DNA of 64,000 nucleotides from Olsenella_L kribbiana (GCF_036408795.1 NZ_JAZGJP010000007.1:1-64000), one strand, 5' to 3'; positions 25,078-34,402 are shown, counted from the stretch's first letter. Notes: a model not told the origin generated them from the letters alone. Numbers and translations: made by a program.

Positions 25078-25117
25078 AGCAGCCTCTGGAGCTATGCTGG
25101 CTCCAGGGGCTGCTTTT
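25078..25117 (+). terminator. Terminator of the SDR gene
   Basis: AGCAGCCTCTGGAGC pairs with GCTCCAGGGGCTGCT with one G-U pair, followed by TTTTG. Confidence 0.8.
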
Positions 25118-25324
25118 GTCATGGTGCTGGGCGTACGGGCGAAATCTGCGGGCGCCTGCTTGTTGCGGATGTCCAGGGCAATGCTGAAAGATGCCTTGTG
25201 CCGTCCGCTCTCTGTCTGGGCAGCCCCTCTTTGCGCAGCCCGTGAACCATTGAGAAGAACGGAAAGGGGCTCAAAACAAGCTGCAGGGATGGCGGATGGC
25301 CAGACGAAAAGGCCTGGATATCTG

Positions 25325-26020
25325 TCAGTACCAGATCGATATGCGCTCGGCACGCCGCGACACATGCTTCGTCGTGGCAGAGGCAATGAGCACAAGCGCA
25401 AGGAGGAACACAAAGAAGACAGCGTCTGCTCCCTCGATGCCTGCAAGCGTGTCATAGACACCGTGGCAGAAGATGGGCACTGCCAGGGAGAGAAGGCCAT
25501 TCCAGAGGCGAGGGATATGCCGCTGCTGTACCTGTGCAAGCTTCGTCCTGCCATAGAACGAGCCCATTAAGACAGCGAAGACGCAGTGGCCAGGAATGGC
25601 AGTGAAGGCACGGACGACAGCGGCACCTGGTCCGAACGAGAAGACGTAGCTGATATTCTCTGCCACAGCGAAGCCAAGGCCGCAGAAGACGGCATAGACG
25701 ATTCCGTCAAAGACATAGTCGAAGTTCCGGTCATGCCAGGAGGCAAGACGCAGGAACACATATTTCGAGCATTCCTCTGTCACGGCGACGATACCGAAGT
25801 TCATGAGAAGGAGGGAATGGAAGTCCTGGGGCATGCCACCTCCAAGCAGGGCATCAGATCCTGCTGTCTCGATCAAGATGGCGGGAAGGGTGGAGAGTAT
25901 GCCGAAGAGGAAGAGCTTTGCGAGAAGGGACAGAGGCTCCTTGTCGACAGGATCCATCTGCCAGACATATGCCATAAGGAAGGCAGCAGGAAGCACTGCC
26001 ATCATCAGAAGGATCCTCAT
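25325..26020 (-). CDS. PrsW-family intramembrane protease
   Basis: The 231-residue protein has about seven membrane segments and the PrsW metal-binding motifs: EECSK in VAVTEECSKYVF, FAVAENISY, and HGVYD near the end. PrsW proteases cut membrane anti-sigma factors in envelope stress responses; other family members have unknown targets. The start at 26020 is chosen for the onset of the first helix; an in-frame ATG at 26044 is an alternative. It stands alone with no sigma/anti-sigma pair in view. Confidence 0.85.
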   Translation of the reverse strand: MRILLMMAVLPAAFLMAYVWQMDPVDKEPLSLLAKLFLFGILSTLPAILIETAGSDALLGGGMPQDFHSLLLMNFGIVAVTEECSKYVFLRLASWHDRNFDYVFDGIVYAVFCGLGFAVAENISYVFSFGPGAAVVRAFTAIPGHCVFAVLMGSFYGRTKLAQVQQRHIPRLWNGLLSLAVPIFCHGVYDTLAGIEGADAVFFVFLLALVLIASATTKHVSRRAERISIWY

Positions 26021-26410
26021 ATCTGCCACCCCACAGTCTTTCATATCAATAGTTGGACCTAATAGTATAGGACCGATATCGATATGAGTCGAGAAACGCT
26101 CCTTCTTTGAATGATGCCTGCCAATAGCCATGTAGTGCGGAGAGGCCAGAGATTCAAGAGGTCTGAGATCGTGGTCAGGGAACAGGATGCAAATAAATAC
26201 GGCACTGCTTGCGGCTATCCTATTGAGATGAGTGATGAGGGCATGCGCCTGCTTCCAGAAGGAATGACAGGACGAAGGACTCTATGCGCTTGCGAACGGG
26301 AAGTCTGAGACGATGCACGTTGAGCCTGAGGGGGGAAGAGATGCTTGCTAGGCGCACAGTGACACCCATAGCGAGTATGAATCTGTAGCTTTGACCTGAT
26401 TGGAGGAGAG
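26021..26410. other. Intergenic accessory DNA
   Basis: About 390 bases with lower GC than its surroundings. A 65-codon open frame (26111-26308, +) has no good ribosome binding site and no recognised family. No other structure was seen apart from AT-rich promoter-like DNA around 26040-26100, upstream of the PrsW gene. Confidence 0.35.
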
Positions 26411-26617
26411 ATGGCTGAGTACAAGATCAAGGGCGGTCATGCTACCTCTGATGAGAAGATAGAACGCTTGGGTGAAGCATGCGATGGTGGGGATTATCCC
26501 GGTGAGCCTGGAGAGTGGATTGTACAGCCCGAAGTGAACAGAGAGATGCCAGACAGGTCGGGCAGTGCAATGCATGGCTCTGTAGAATCCTCTGATCTGA
26601 GGCGTTGCCAAGCGTAG
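26411..26617 (+). pseudogene. Truncated antitoxin-like small protein
   Basis: GGAGGAGAG sits directly before the ATG. The first 40 residues (MAEYKIKGGHATSDEKIERL then GEACDGGDYPGEPGEW) resemble the N-terminus of actinobacterial ribbon-helix-helix antitoxins. In those proteins a DNA-binding RHH region follows; here the sequence after about residue 42 is unrelated and ends early. It is probably a decayed antitoxin, close to the GNAT pair. Confidence 0.4.
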
Positions 26618-26632
26618 GGAATCATAAAATGT

Positions 26633-26666
26633 CGAATTTACGACGAGTATAAATTCGTCATTTTTT
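26633..26666. terminator. AT-rich hairpin with T-run
   Basis: CGAATTTA (26633-26640) pairs with TAAATTCG (26650-26657), followed by TCATTTTTT on the plus strand. It lies beyond the decayed EamA 3' end and may end transcripts from either side. Confidence 0.5.
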
Positions 26667-26700
26667 AATAATGGCAACGCTCCAGCGGCGCGGTTGATTC

Positions 26701-26852
26701 CTATCTGGCAAATGCCATAACCATCATACTTGCAACCATAAGGCTAAGTACTGCAGGTGGGTGCTTCGAATAGGTCTTGTGGTAGACAGCGACAAGATGT
26801 CAAAGCAACGACAATTGAGAGCTTGCCAATCGGCATGATAGCGGATCGCTCT
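26701..26852 (-). repeat. Decayed copy of an EamA transporter 3' end
   Basis: On the minus strand it encodes IMPIGKLSIVVAL, then after a frame break VAVYHKTYSKHPPAVLSLMV and ASMMVMAFAR with stop. These align to the last 45 or so residues of the intact EamA gene that ends at 27919 (VVPIDKLSIVVAM ... ASTIAMAVIR), at about half identical residues. Both copies end in AGA TAG. The GNAT pair lies between the two copies. The divergence allows either a decayed paralogue or an old target-site copy. Confidence 0.7.
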
Positions 26853-26941
26853 TAAATGGGGCTCCACTGGCTTGCTGTGGGTAGTTGTTAGATGGCAGTG
26901 GAGGGTAGAATATGAGCAAGACAATCAAGGAGGTGGGATGT

Positions 26942-27100
26942 ATGGCAACATCCAGTATTGGGCGTCCAGTTGTTCTGACGACTGAGCAAGCAAGGAAAAT
27001 GGCGAAGATAATGAGCATGCCAGCGCGTCCTGCCAAATCTGCATCTGGCAAGATACTTGTCCTTTCGGACAGGAAACTTGATCCGAAGAAGTTCAAGTAG
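26942..27100 (+). CDS. Putative antitoxin of the GNAT pair
   Basis: A 52-residue basic protein (MATSSIGRPVVLTTEQARKM ... RKLDPKKFK) encoded 11 bases ahead of the GNAT gene. AAGGAGGTG precedes ATG 26942; an earlier ATG at 26912 would add ten residues but has a poorer site. Position and size fit an antitoxin; no DNA-binding motif is obvious. Confidence 0.55.
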   Translation: MATSSIGRPVVLTTEQARKMAKIMSMPARPAKSASGKILVLSDRKLDPKKFK

Positions 27101-27111
27101 CAGGAGCATAG

Positions 27112-27687
27112 ATGGATGTTGAGCTCTTCAGTCTATCGGCTCTGCTGCAAAGTGGCTTCACCAAGTCAAGCCTCAGGAAGGCCTGTGCTCGGTTCTCGTG
27201 CAAGCGGGATGCTGATATCTCGCTCTTTCTGAAAGCTCTGTCTTTACGTAACGAAGAAACGGGAGCAAGTCGCACATATCTTGTGCTCTCGAAGAAGTCT
27301 CTCGACGAGGGAAGGCTGGAAATCGTTGCCTTTCTCACGCTAGCTCTGGCTGTTGCTGATTTCTCCCAGGTGGATGATTTGGAGAAGGCTGCAGTTCTAG
27401 GAAAAGTGCCTGGTGTCGCAACGCGCAGCGCATTCCCTGGCTATCTGATAGCACAGCTTGCAAGGAGCGATGAATTCTCTCATGATGACTTTGATGCATC
27501 CATGCTGCTTCCCTTTGCTGAGAATCAGTTTTGTGAGTGCATCAGGCGTATAGGTGGGTCAATCGAGTATGTCGATTGCAGGGAAGAACTACTTGGCTAC
27601 TATGAGCAGCAAGGATTCTCCGAACTGTATTTCGATGAGAAGACTCAGCTATTCAAGCTGTTCAAGGATCTGAGAGAGATTGCTTAG
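27112..27687 (+). CDS. GNAT-fold acetyltransferase (putative toxin)
   Basis: The 191-residue protein has GNAT character: a central strand ending in LEIVAFLTLALAVADF, then PGYLIAQLARSDEF, which fits the acetyl-CoA-binding Q/R-x-x-G/A loop in degenerate form. The C-terminal half (IEYVDCREELLGYYEQQGF) matches the final GNAT strand and helix. GNAT toxins such as TacT and AtaT acetylate aminoacyl-tRNA. The small gene just before it supports a toxin-antitoxin reading. AGGAG precedes the ATG at 27112. It sits between an EamA gene and a decayed copy of that gene's 3' end. Confidence 0.65.
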   Translation: MDVELFSLSALLQSGFTKSSLRKACARFSCKRDADISLFLKALSLRNEETGASRTYLVLSKKSLDEGRLEIVAFLTLALAVADFSQVDDLEKAAVLGKVPGVATRSAFPGYLIAQLARSDEFSHDDFDASMLLPFAENQFCECIRRIGGSIEYVDCREELLGYYEQQGFSELYFDEKTQLFKLFKDLREIA

Positions 27688-27918
27688 CATGTATTTGACT
27701 GCCGGAGATTGCTCGGAAATTGGATAATCGCCGCAGCATGCAATGCATCAGCCTGATAACGAGTGCGAGAATCGGCATTAGATCTATTTCGCCATACTCA
27801 GCATGGGATATTAATTCCTGCATTCTCTGTCTTGTGACTAGCTGCTCCCGCGATGGTTCCTCTTGGTTCTATGCAGAGACATGCAATCCTGCCTACACCT
27901 CTTTTGGCTTCAGCAGCT

Positions 27919-28785
27919 CTATCTGATGACTGCCATGGCAATGGTGCTCGCGACAATCAGGGCAAGGCCGGTGAGCGAGCGCTTCGTATAGGTCTCATGG
28001 AAGACGGCGGCAGAGAATGCCATTGCGACGACGATCGAGAGCTTGTCGATTGGCACGACGATGGAGACGACGCCGGTCTGGATTGCATAGTAGTAGCAGA
28101 GCCAGGAGGCGCCCGTAGCAAGGCCGGAGGCGCAGATGAAGCCGAGCTCGCCCTTCTCGATATGGCGCACCTCGCCGAGCTTTCCTTTCAGGGCCACGAC
28201 AACCCATGCCATGACCAGCACATAGCAGGTGCGGATGGCTGTGGCGAGGTTCGACTCGACGCCTTCGATGCCGACCTTCGCAAGAATGGATGTGAGGGCT
28301 GCAAATACGGCAGATCCCACGGCGTACCAGATCCAGGAATTGCCTTCGACAGCGTGGTCCTGCTTCTTGCGCTCGATCATGAGGAAGGTGCCTATCAAAA
28401 TGCCGGCAGAGCCTATGAGCTTCACGGCGAGGGCATCGGTCTCGCCGAACAGGACAATCGCAAGAAGGATGGTAAGGACAGCCGAGCACTTGTCGATCGG
28501 CACGACCTTGTTGACATCACCCATGGAAAGCGCCTTGAAGTAGCAGATCCAGGAGGCACCTGTCGCCATTCCCGAAAGTGCAAGGAAGAGCATCGAGTGG
28601 GCAGAGATGGATCCGATCGTCGAGATGGAGCCGACGAGCGCTGCCATGAGCCAGGCAAAGAGAAGCACGACGACCGTGCGCACGGCGGTGGCGACGTCCG
28701 AGTCCGTATGGCGGATGCCGCACTTGGCGAGGATGGAAGTGATGCCGGCAAAGAGTGCCGATGCGCAGGCTGCAAGGATCCACAT
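27919..28785 (-). CDS. EamA-family transporter with clear internal duplication
   Basis: A 288-residue, ten-helix DMT protein. The two EamA halves are still very alike: TSILAKCGIRHTDSDVATAV in the first and TSILAKVGIEGVESNLATAI in the second, and VVPIDKCSAV versus VVPIDKLSIV. Such PIDK-containing proteins are typical small-metabolite carriers; the substrate is not known. The first helix begins at the ATG at 28785. Beyond its 3' end lie a GNAT pair and a decayed second copy of its last 45 codons. Confidence 0.85.
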   Translation of the reverse strand: MWILAACASALFAGITSILAKCGIRHTDSDVATAVRTVVVLLFAWLMAALVGSISTIGSISAHSMLFLALSGMATGASWICYFKALSMGDVNKVVPIDKCSAVLTILLAIVLFGETDALAVKLIGSAGILIGTFLMIERKKQDHAVEGNSWIWYAVGSAVFAALTSILAKVGIEGVESNLATAIRTCYVLVMAWVVVALKGKLGEVRHIEKGELGFICASGLATGASWLCYYYAIQTGVVSIVVPIDKLSIVVAMAFSAAVFHETYTKRSLTGLALIVASTIAMAVIR

Positions 28786-29033
28786 GGCAGATTCCTTCCT
28801 GTCGATCTATTATTAGGAACTATTATCATTATAGATCCAGAAGGACAGAAGGGAAGCGTCTTTCTGGAAGATATTGCTGAGACGGCAGCAATATCTTGGA
28901 CAGACTTCTGTCTTGTGTCGGTCAGCTTCGGATAACGGGTCCATCAGCCGACAGAAGGTTGCAGAAGGCAGGCATCTGGGCGTGCTATGGTAGCCTGTAG
29001 GCACTGACACAACCAGCTGGCTGGGAGGGATAC

Positions 29034-29840
29034 ATGATAAAGCTTGTCGCTACTGATATGGACGGAACGCTCCTCGATGAGAATTCCCAGGTCCCGCCCG
29101 AGACCTTCAAGATCATCCGCGAGCTCAGGGAGCAGGGCGTCCATTTCTGCGTAAGCTCAGGCAGGCGCTATTCGACGCTCAGATGGTTCTTCGCACCGGT
29201 CGCTGACGAGATCGACTATGTGGCAGCGCTTGGCGCCCAGGTCTTTGCTGATGGGCGCTTCCTCGACCGCGAGGTCTTCTCAACGAGAGGGATTCTTCGC
29301 CTCTTCCGCACCTGCCAGGCATTCGATGAGCTCCATCTTGTGCTCTATGACTGGGAGCATACCTACCTGCTCGACGACCAGTCGAGCTATGTGAAGGAGC
29401 TCGACAAGGATCTGCCGAATGCGCAGCGCCTGTTCGATCCGCCCTCGCCTGATGTCTCCATCATCAAGGCAGCTGTCTGCTGCGAGCGTCCCTCCGAGAT
29501 CATGGACATGGTCTATGTGCTCGAGCGCGAGCTCGGCGATATCTTCACGTTCATGCCGTCAGGCAATACCTGGATCGATGTGATGCCCAAGGACATCTCG
29601 AAGGCAACAGGTCTCGAAGCCGTACTGTCCTATTACGGCATCGACTCTTCTGAGGTCCTTGCCTTCGGCGACTCCATGAACGACTACGCGATACTTCGTG
29701 CGGTGGGACATCCCTATGTGATGGGAAATGCTCGCTATGCCGTGAAGCAGATTGCCGAGCGCGTCATCGGCACGAACAGGGAACATGCCGTGCAGGCAGA
29801 GCTCCATGCGCTGATACAGGAGCTGTCCGCGGAAGATTAG
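29034..29840 (+). CDS. HAD-superfamily phosphatase (Cof type)
   Basis: The 268-residue protein has motif I DMDGTLLDE, motif II in CVSSGRRYS, a conserved Lys in DISKATGLE, and motif IV GDSMNDYAIL. It is a Cof-type sugar or cofactor phosphatase like YbjI/YidA. GGGAGGG precedes the ATG. It is upstream of adhE but separated by an AT-rich promoter region. Confidence 0.88.
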   Translation: MIKLVATDMDGTLLDENSQVPPETFKIIRELREQGVHFCVSSGRRYSTLRWFFAPVADEIDYVAALGAQVFADGRFLDREVFSTRGILRLFRTCQAFDELHLVLYDWEHTYLLDDQSSYVKELDKDLPNAQRLFDPPSPDVSIIKAAVCCERPSEIMDMVYVLERELGDIFTFMPSGNTWIDVMPKDISKATGLEAVLSYYGIDSSEVLAFGDSMNDYAILRAVGHPYVMGNARYAVKQIAERVIGTNREHAVQAELHALIQELSAED

Positions 29841-29983
29841 CACGTGCTGCATCCGTGCGGAAGCGCATCGGAAACGTTTTCGGCAAACGGCTGTAACAGA
29901 TAAAACGCTTTGTCTCCGGGCTAATAATATAAATAAATGCATATAGAAGTAGATATATGCATACTAATAATCAATTGACCCGT

Positions 29984-30033
29984 TTCCTTGATTATCGTCA
30001 AGGAAAGACAATAAATCGAAGATTATTTATAAT
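29984..30033 (+). promoter_or_regulatory. adhE: Promoter and inverted-repeat operator of adhE
   Basis: TTCCTTGA (29984-29991) and TCAAGGAA (29998-30005) form a perfect 8-bp inverted repeat with a 6-base spacer. It overlaps a candidate -35 (AAGACA, 30005-30010) that is 17 bases before a perfect -10 TATAAT (30028-30033). The surrounding DNA is AT-rich, unlike the rest of the window. A repressor at this site would block adhE transcription. The leader is about 130 bases long. Confidence 0.6.
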
Positions 30034-30168
30034 GCATCGATGGATGGATGCAGAGCATCTGCCTCTATCCTGTCCTGTATGCCTGCGCTGGGAAGCTGGG
30101 TGGGGATTCTTGCTTTCTGGTGCATCACGCATGTGGAGCTACACCCGTACAAAGCAAAGGAGTAACGG

Positions 30169-32874
30169 ATGTCACAGGAAAGCATCATCGACAGCGTAGA
30201 GACGCTGGAGGCCCATCTGAAGACGATGCGTGCCGCCCAGGCTGAATTCGCGACGTTCAGCCAGGAGCAGGTCGACAAGATCTTCAAGGCTGCCGCTCTC
30301 GCTGCCAACAAGGCGCGCATTCCTCTGGCGCAGCTGGCCTACGATGAGACCGGCTACGGCGTCATGGAGGACAAGGTCGTCAAGAACCACTACGCCGCCG
30401 AGTTCGTCTACAACAAGTACAAGGACACGAAGACCTGCGGCGTCATCGAGCGCGATCCTGCGTTCGGAATGACGAAGGTCGCAGAGCCGCTCGGCGTCGT
30501 CGCTGCTGTCATCCCGACGACGAACCCGACGTCCACGGCCATCTTCAAGACCCTGATCTGCCTGAAGACGCGCAATGCCATCCTGATCTCTCCGCACCCC
30601 CGTGCAAAGAAGTGCACGACCGAAGCTGCCCGCATCGTCCGCGATGCTGCAGAGGCAGCAGGATGCCCGAAGGGCATCATCGACTGGGTCAGCGTGCCTT
30701 CCATCGAGCTCACGAACACGCTCATGCAGGAAGCTGACATCATCCTCGCGACCGGTGGCCCGGGCATGGTCAATGCTGCCTACTCCTCCGGCACGCCGGC
30801 TCTGGGCGTCGGCCCGGGCAACAACCCTGCCATCATCGACGACACGGCAAACGTCGTGGACTCCGTCAACTCCATCATGCATTCCAAGACGTTCGACAAC
30901 GGCATGATCTGCGCGACCGAGCAGAACGTGATCGTGCTCGACGGCGTGTATGACGCGGTGAAGGCAGAGTTCCAGAAGAGGGGCGCCTACTTCCTGAATC
31001 CGGAGGAGGCAGACAAGGTCGGCAACATCGTCATTGTCAACGGCGGCGTCAATGCCAAGATGGTCGGCCAGCCGGCAACGAAGATCGCTGCTGCTGCAGG
31101 CGTCGAGGTTCCTGCCTGGACGAAGATCCTGATCGGCGAGACCGACTCCGTCGAGCCCTCGAACCCCTGGGCACACGAGAAGCTCACGACGATCCTCGGC
31201 ATGTATCGCGCCAAGGACTTCGACGACGCCCTCGCAAAGGCTTCCCGCCTCATCGCTGACGGCGGCTACGGCCACACCTCTTCGCTCTTCATCGACACGC
31301 GCGAGACCGAGAAGGTCGAGAAGCACTACAACATGATGAAGACCTGCCGCATCCTCATCAACACCCCGGCATCGCTTGGCGGCATCGGCGACATCTACAA
31401 CTTCGAGCTGGCACCTTCCCTGACGCTGGGCTGCGGCTCCTGGGGCGGCAACTCCTTCTCCGGGAACCTCGATATCCACCAGCTGCTCAATGTCAAGTCG
31501 GTCGCAGAGAGGCGCGAGAACATGCTCTGGTTCAGGACTCCCGAGAAGGTCTACTTCAAGAAGGGCTGCATGCCGGTCGCTCTGCGCGAGCTCAAGGAAG
31601 TCTACGGCTGCAAGCGTGCCTTCATCGTCACCGACTCCTTCCTCTACACCTCCGGCTTCACCAAGAAGATCGAGAAGCCGCTCGACGAGATGGGCATCAC
31701 CCACTCCAGCTTCTGGAGCATCTCTCCTGACCCGAAGCTGCAGGACGCCGAGAAGGGCGAGGAGCTGCTGCGTGCCTTCCAGCCTGACGTGATCATCGCA
31801 ATCGGCGGCGGCTCCGCCATGGATGCCGGCAAGATCATGTGGACCATGTACGAGCATCCTGAAGAGAAGTTCGACGATATGGCTGTCGACTTCATGGATA
31901 TCCGCAAGCGTGTCTACCGCTTCAAGAAGATGGGCGAGAAGGCAAAGTTCGTCGCAATCCCGACCTCCTCTGGTACCGGCTCCGAGGTCACGCCGTTCGC
32001 AATCATCACGGACGCCGAGACCGGCATCAAGTGGCCTATCACGGACTACGAGCTCATGCCGACGATGTCGATCGTCGATACCGACAACATGATGACGCAG
32101 CCGAAGGGCCTCACGTCTGCTTCCGGCATCGACGTCCTCACCCATGCAATGGAGGCCTATGTCTCCATCATGGCATCGGACTACACCGACGCTATCGCCC
32201 TCAAGGCCGCAAAGCTCGTCTTCGACTGGCTGCCGAAGGCCTACGCCGAGCCCACGAACGTCGAGGCCCGCGACCACATGGCCAACGCATCCTGCCTCGC
32301 CGGCATGGCATTCGCAAACGCCTTCCTCGGCCTCAACCACTCGATGGCTCACAAGCTTGGCGCCTATCACCACATCCCGCACGGCTGGGCCAACGCTGTC
32401 ATCCTCACCCGCGTCGCCCGCTACAACGCAGCTGAGCGTCCGACCCGCATGGGCACGTTCTCCCAGTACCAGTATCCGCATGCCAAGGCGCGCTACGCCG
32501 AGATGGGCCGCTTCTGCGGATTCACCGGCAAGGACGACGACGAGGTGTTCGAGAACTTCATGAAGGGCATCGAAGACCTCAAGGAGTTCATCGGCGTCAA
32601 GAAGACCATCGCCGAGTACGGCGTGGATGAGAAGTACTTCCTCGACACGCTCGACGAGATGTCGCTCAATGCCTTCAATGACCAGTGCACCGGCGCCAAC
32701 CCGCGCTACCCGCTCGTGGCAGAGATCAAGAGCCTGTACCTCGACGCCTACTACGGCCGTCCTGCGACGTCCTATGAGGACGAGGGCCTCGAGATCCGCG
32801 AAGAGATGAAGGAGACGCCTGCTCCTGGCCAGGTCGAGGCCGAAGAGGCAGCAGACGAGAAGAAGTCCGAGTAG
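30169..32874 (+). CDS. adhE: Bifunctional acetaldehyde-CoA/alcohol dehydrogenase
   Basis: The 901-residue protein joins an N-terminal CoA-acylating aldehyde dehydrogenase (catalytic Cys in NGMICATEQ) to a C-terminal iron-dependent alcohol dehydrogenase. The latter has GSGTGSEVTPFA for NAD, and metal ligands in DVLTHAMEAY, NHSMAHKLG and HIPHGWAN. It reduces acetyl-CoA to ethanol with two NADH, a main electron sink in fermentation. Such enzymes form spirosomes. The end carries an acidic tail (PGQVEAEEAADEKKSE) that is not part of the usual fold. AAAGGAG precedes the ATG. Confidence 0.97.
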   Translation: MSQESIIDSVETLEAHLKTMRAAQAEFATFSQEQVDKIFKAAALAANKARIPLAQLAYDETGYGVMEDKVVKNHYAAEFVYNKYKDTKTCGVIERDPAFGMTKVAEPLGVVAAVIPTTNPTSTAIFKTLICLKTRNAILISPHPRAKKCTTEAARIVRDAAEAAGCPKGIIDWVSVPSIELTNTLMQEADIILATGGPGMVNAAYSSGTPALGVGPGNNPAIIDDTANVVDSVNSIMHSKTFDNGMICATEQNVIVLDGVYDAVKAEFQKRGAYFLNPEEADKVGNIVIVNGGVNAKMVGQPATKIAAAAGVEVPAWTKILIGETDSVEPSNPWAHEKLTTILGMYRAKDFDDALAKASRLIADGGYGHTSSLFIDTRETEKVEKHYNMMKTCRILINTPASLGGIGDIYNFELAPSLTLGCGSWGGNSFSGNLDIHQLLNVKSVAERRENMLWFRTPEKVYFKKGCMPVALRELKEVYGCKRAFIVTDSFLYTSGFTKKIEKPLDEMGITHSSFWSISPDPKLQDAEKGEELLRAFQPDVIIAIGGGSAMDAGKIMWTMYEHPEEKFDDMAVDFMDIRKRVYRFKKMGEKAKFVAIPTSSGTGSEVTPFAIITDAETGIKWPITDYELMPTMSIVDTDNMMTQPKGLTSASGIDVLTHAMEAYVSIMASDYTDAIALKAAKLVFDWLPKAYAEPTNVEARDHMANASCLAGMAFANAFLGLNHSMAHKLGAYHHIPHGWANAVILTRVARYNAAERPTRMGTFSQYQYPHAKARYAEMGRFCGFTGKDDDEVFENFMKGIEDLKEFIGVKKTIAEYGVDEKYFLDTLDEMSLNAFNDQCTGANPRYPLVAEIKSLYLDAYYGRPATSYEDEGLEIREEMKETPAPGQVEAEEAADEKKSE

Positions 32875-32913
32875 CAGCTGGGTCAAAGCATTTCCGAGAG
32901 GAAGAAGGAAAAC

Positions 32914-33684
32914 ATGAAGCTTTCCGATGATAAGGTCGAGCTTGCCCGCCGTCACAACAAGGTCGTCTACAAGGACGGCGACCGTACCGTCAAGGTCTTC
33001 GTGCCGACGAAGCCCGACATCGACGTCTTCCGCGAGGCACTGAACCTCGCACGTATCGCAACCGCCGGCCTCAACACCCCGAAGGTCCTCGAGGTCTCCC
33101 AGGTCATGGACGGCTCCTGGGCCTTGTCCATGGTCTACCATCCGGGCACGACGCTCCATGAGATGATGGTCGAGGCCAAGGGCACGCCGAAGTTCGACGA
33201 GCTCCTGCAGCTCTTCGTCGACCTCCAGATCAAGGTCCAGCAGACGCCTGCTCCCGCCGCCCTCACGGCTCAGGGAGACAAGCTCGTCCGCATGATTGCC
33301 CGCGTCAAGGACCTCGATCCTTCCGTGCGCTATGACCTTCAGATGAAGGCCGACCGCATGAAGCGTGGCTTTGCCATCTGCCACGGCGACTTCAATCCGA
33401 CGAATGTCGTTATCGGCGAAGGCGAGCCGTTCATCTGCGACTGGACGCATGTGACCGTGGGCCTGCCCGAGGCTGATGCAGCCATGACCTACATGCTGCT
33501 GAAGCTCGAGTTCCCTGAGGCTGCTGACAAATATCTCGACCTCTACTCCAAGAGCGCCGACATGCCGAAGCAGAAGATCATGTACTGGCTGCCGGTTGTC
33601 GCAGCAGCAGAGCTTTCCCGTGGCCGCAAGGGCAACGAGGAGTTCCTCAAGAGCTGGATCGACGCAGCAAGCGACTACGAATAG
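32914..33684 (+). CDS. Aminoglycoside phosphotransferase-fold kinase
   Basis: The 256-residue protein is of the APH/choline-kinase fold. The catalytic loop is ICHGDFNPTNVVI (HxD...N) and the metal-binding Asp is in FICDWTHV. The N-terminal lobe has KVVYKDGDRTVKVF for ATP. It is 39 bases after adhE on the same strand and ends in a terminator, so it is likely co-transcribed. The substrate is unknown: relatives phosphorylate small alcohols, sugars or antibiotics. Its place after adhE suggests a metabolic rather than a resistance role. Confidence 0.75.
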   Translation: MKLSDDKVELARRHNKVVYKDGDRTVKVFVPTKPDIDVFREALNLARIATAGLNTPKVLEVSQVMDGSWALSMVYHPGTTLHEMMVEAKGTPKFDELLQLFVDLQIKVQQTPAPAALTAQGDKLVRMIARVKDLDPSVRYDLQMKADRMKRGFAICHGDFNPTNVVIGEGEPFICDWTHVTVGLPEADAAMTYMLLKLEFPEAADKYLDLYSKSADMPKQKIMYWLPVVAAAELSRGRKGNEEFLKSWIDAASDYE

Positions 33685-33706
33685 CCTCAAGAGACTATTT
33701 CAGAAC

Positions 33707-33737
33707 AGAGGAGACGTCCTTCTGGGGCGTCTCCTCT
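33707..33737 (+). terminator. Terminator of the adhE-kinase operon
   Basis: AGAGGAGACG (33707-33716) pairs with CGTCTCCTCT (33728-33737), followed by CTTTCTCTC. Confidence 0.8.
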
Positions 33738-33832
33738 CTTTCTCTCTGTGGAGCGCATATTCCGGCAAGTTTCTCTGCAGGCTGGGGTAGAAAGCAGCCA
33801 GCAAACGAGATGCTCAAACGAAAGGAACGTCT

Positions 33833-34378
33833 ATGGCAAGCAAGCGCAAGGTCGACTGGGAGGACTACGCATCGGATATCGTGCGTGCCATCCCTCAAGG
33901 CGTGCTCTTCACTACGAAGGCAGGAGACAAGGTCAACACGATGACGATCGGATGGGGAACGATTGGCACGAACTGGGCTCTGCCCGTGTTCGAGGCCTAT
34001 ATCCGCACGAGCCGCTATACGGCCCAGATGCTTGACCAGAATCCCGAGTTCACAGTGAATGTGCCGCTCACAAGCTTCGACCGGAAGATCATCGGCATCT
34101 GCGGCCGCTTCCACGGCAACGAGGTCGACAAGATCGAGAAGGCAGGCCTGACGCTTGTCGATTCCGATAAGGTGAGCGTGCCGGGCATCAAGGAGCTTCC
34201 GCTCACGCTCGAGTGCAAGGTCATCTATCGACAGGTGGAGGAGCTTTCCCTCTATCCTGAGAGCATCGCGAAGAAGTTCTATCCGCAGGATGTGGACTCT
34301 TCAGCAAACGGCGCAAACCGCGACCCCCACATCATGGTATTCGGCCAGATTGTCGGTGCCTACATCATCGAGGACTAG
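33833..34378 (+). CDS. Flavin reductase-like FMN-binding protein
   Basis: A 181-residue split-barrel FMN-binding protein of the flavin reductase family. It includes TTKAGDKVNTMTIGWGTIGT for FMN phosphate binding and a C-terminal MVFGQIVGAYI. Such proteins use NAD(P)H to reduce FMN, or act as stand-alone reductases. AAAGGAA precedes the ATG at 33833. It is a single gene with its own terminator. Confidence 0.82.
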   Translation: MASKRKVDWEDYASDIVRAIPQGVLFTTKAGDKVNTMTIGWGTIGTNWALPVFEAYIRTSRYTAQMLDQNPEFTVNVPLTSFDRKIIGICGRFHGNEVDKIEKAGLTLVDSDKVSVPGIKELPLTLECKVIYRQVEELSLYPESIAKKFYPQDVDSSANGANRDPHIMVFGQIVGAYIIED

Positions 34379-34402
34379 CGCAGCCGATGCAGATCTTTGC
34401 AT

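Noticed and set aside
30172..33690. Very long open frame (1172 codons) on the minus strand opposite adhE and the kinase gene
   Set aside because: It mirrors well-supported plus-strand genes; high GC keeps the antisense frame open. Its product is low-complexity and has no family motif.
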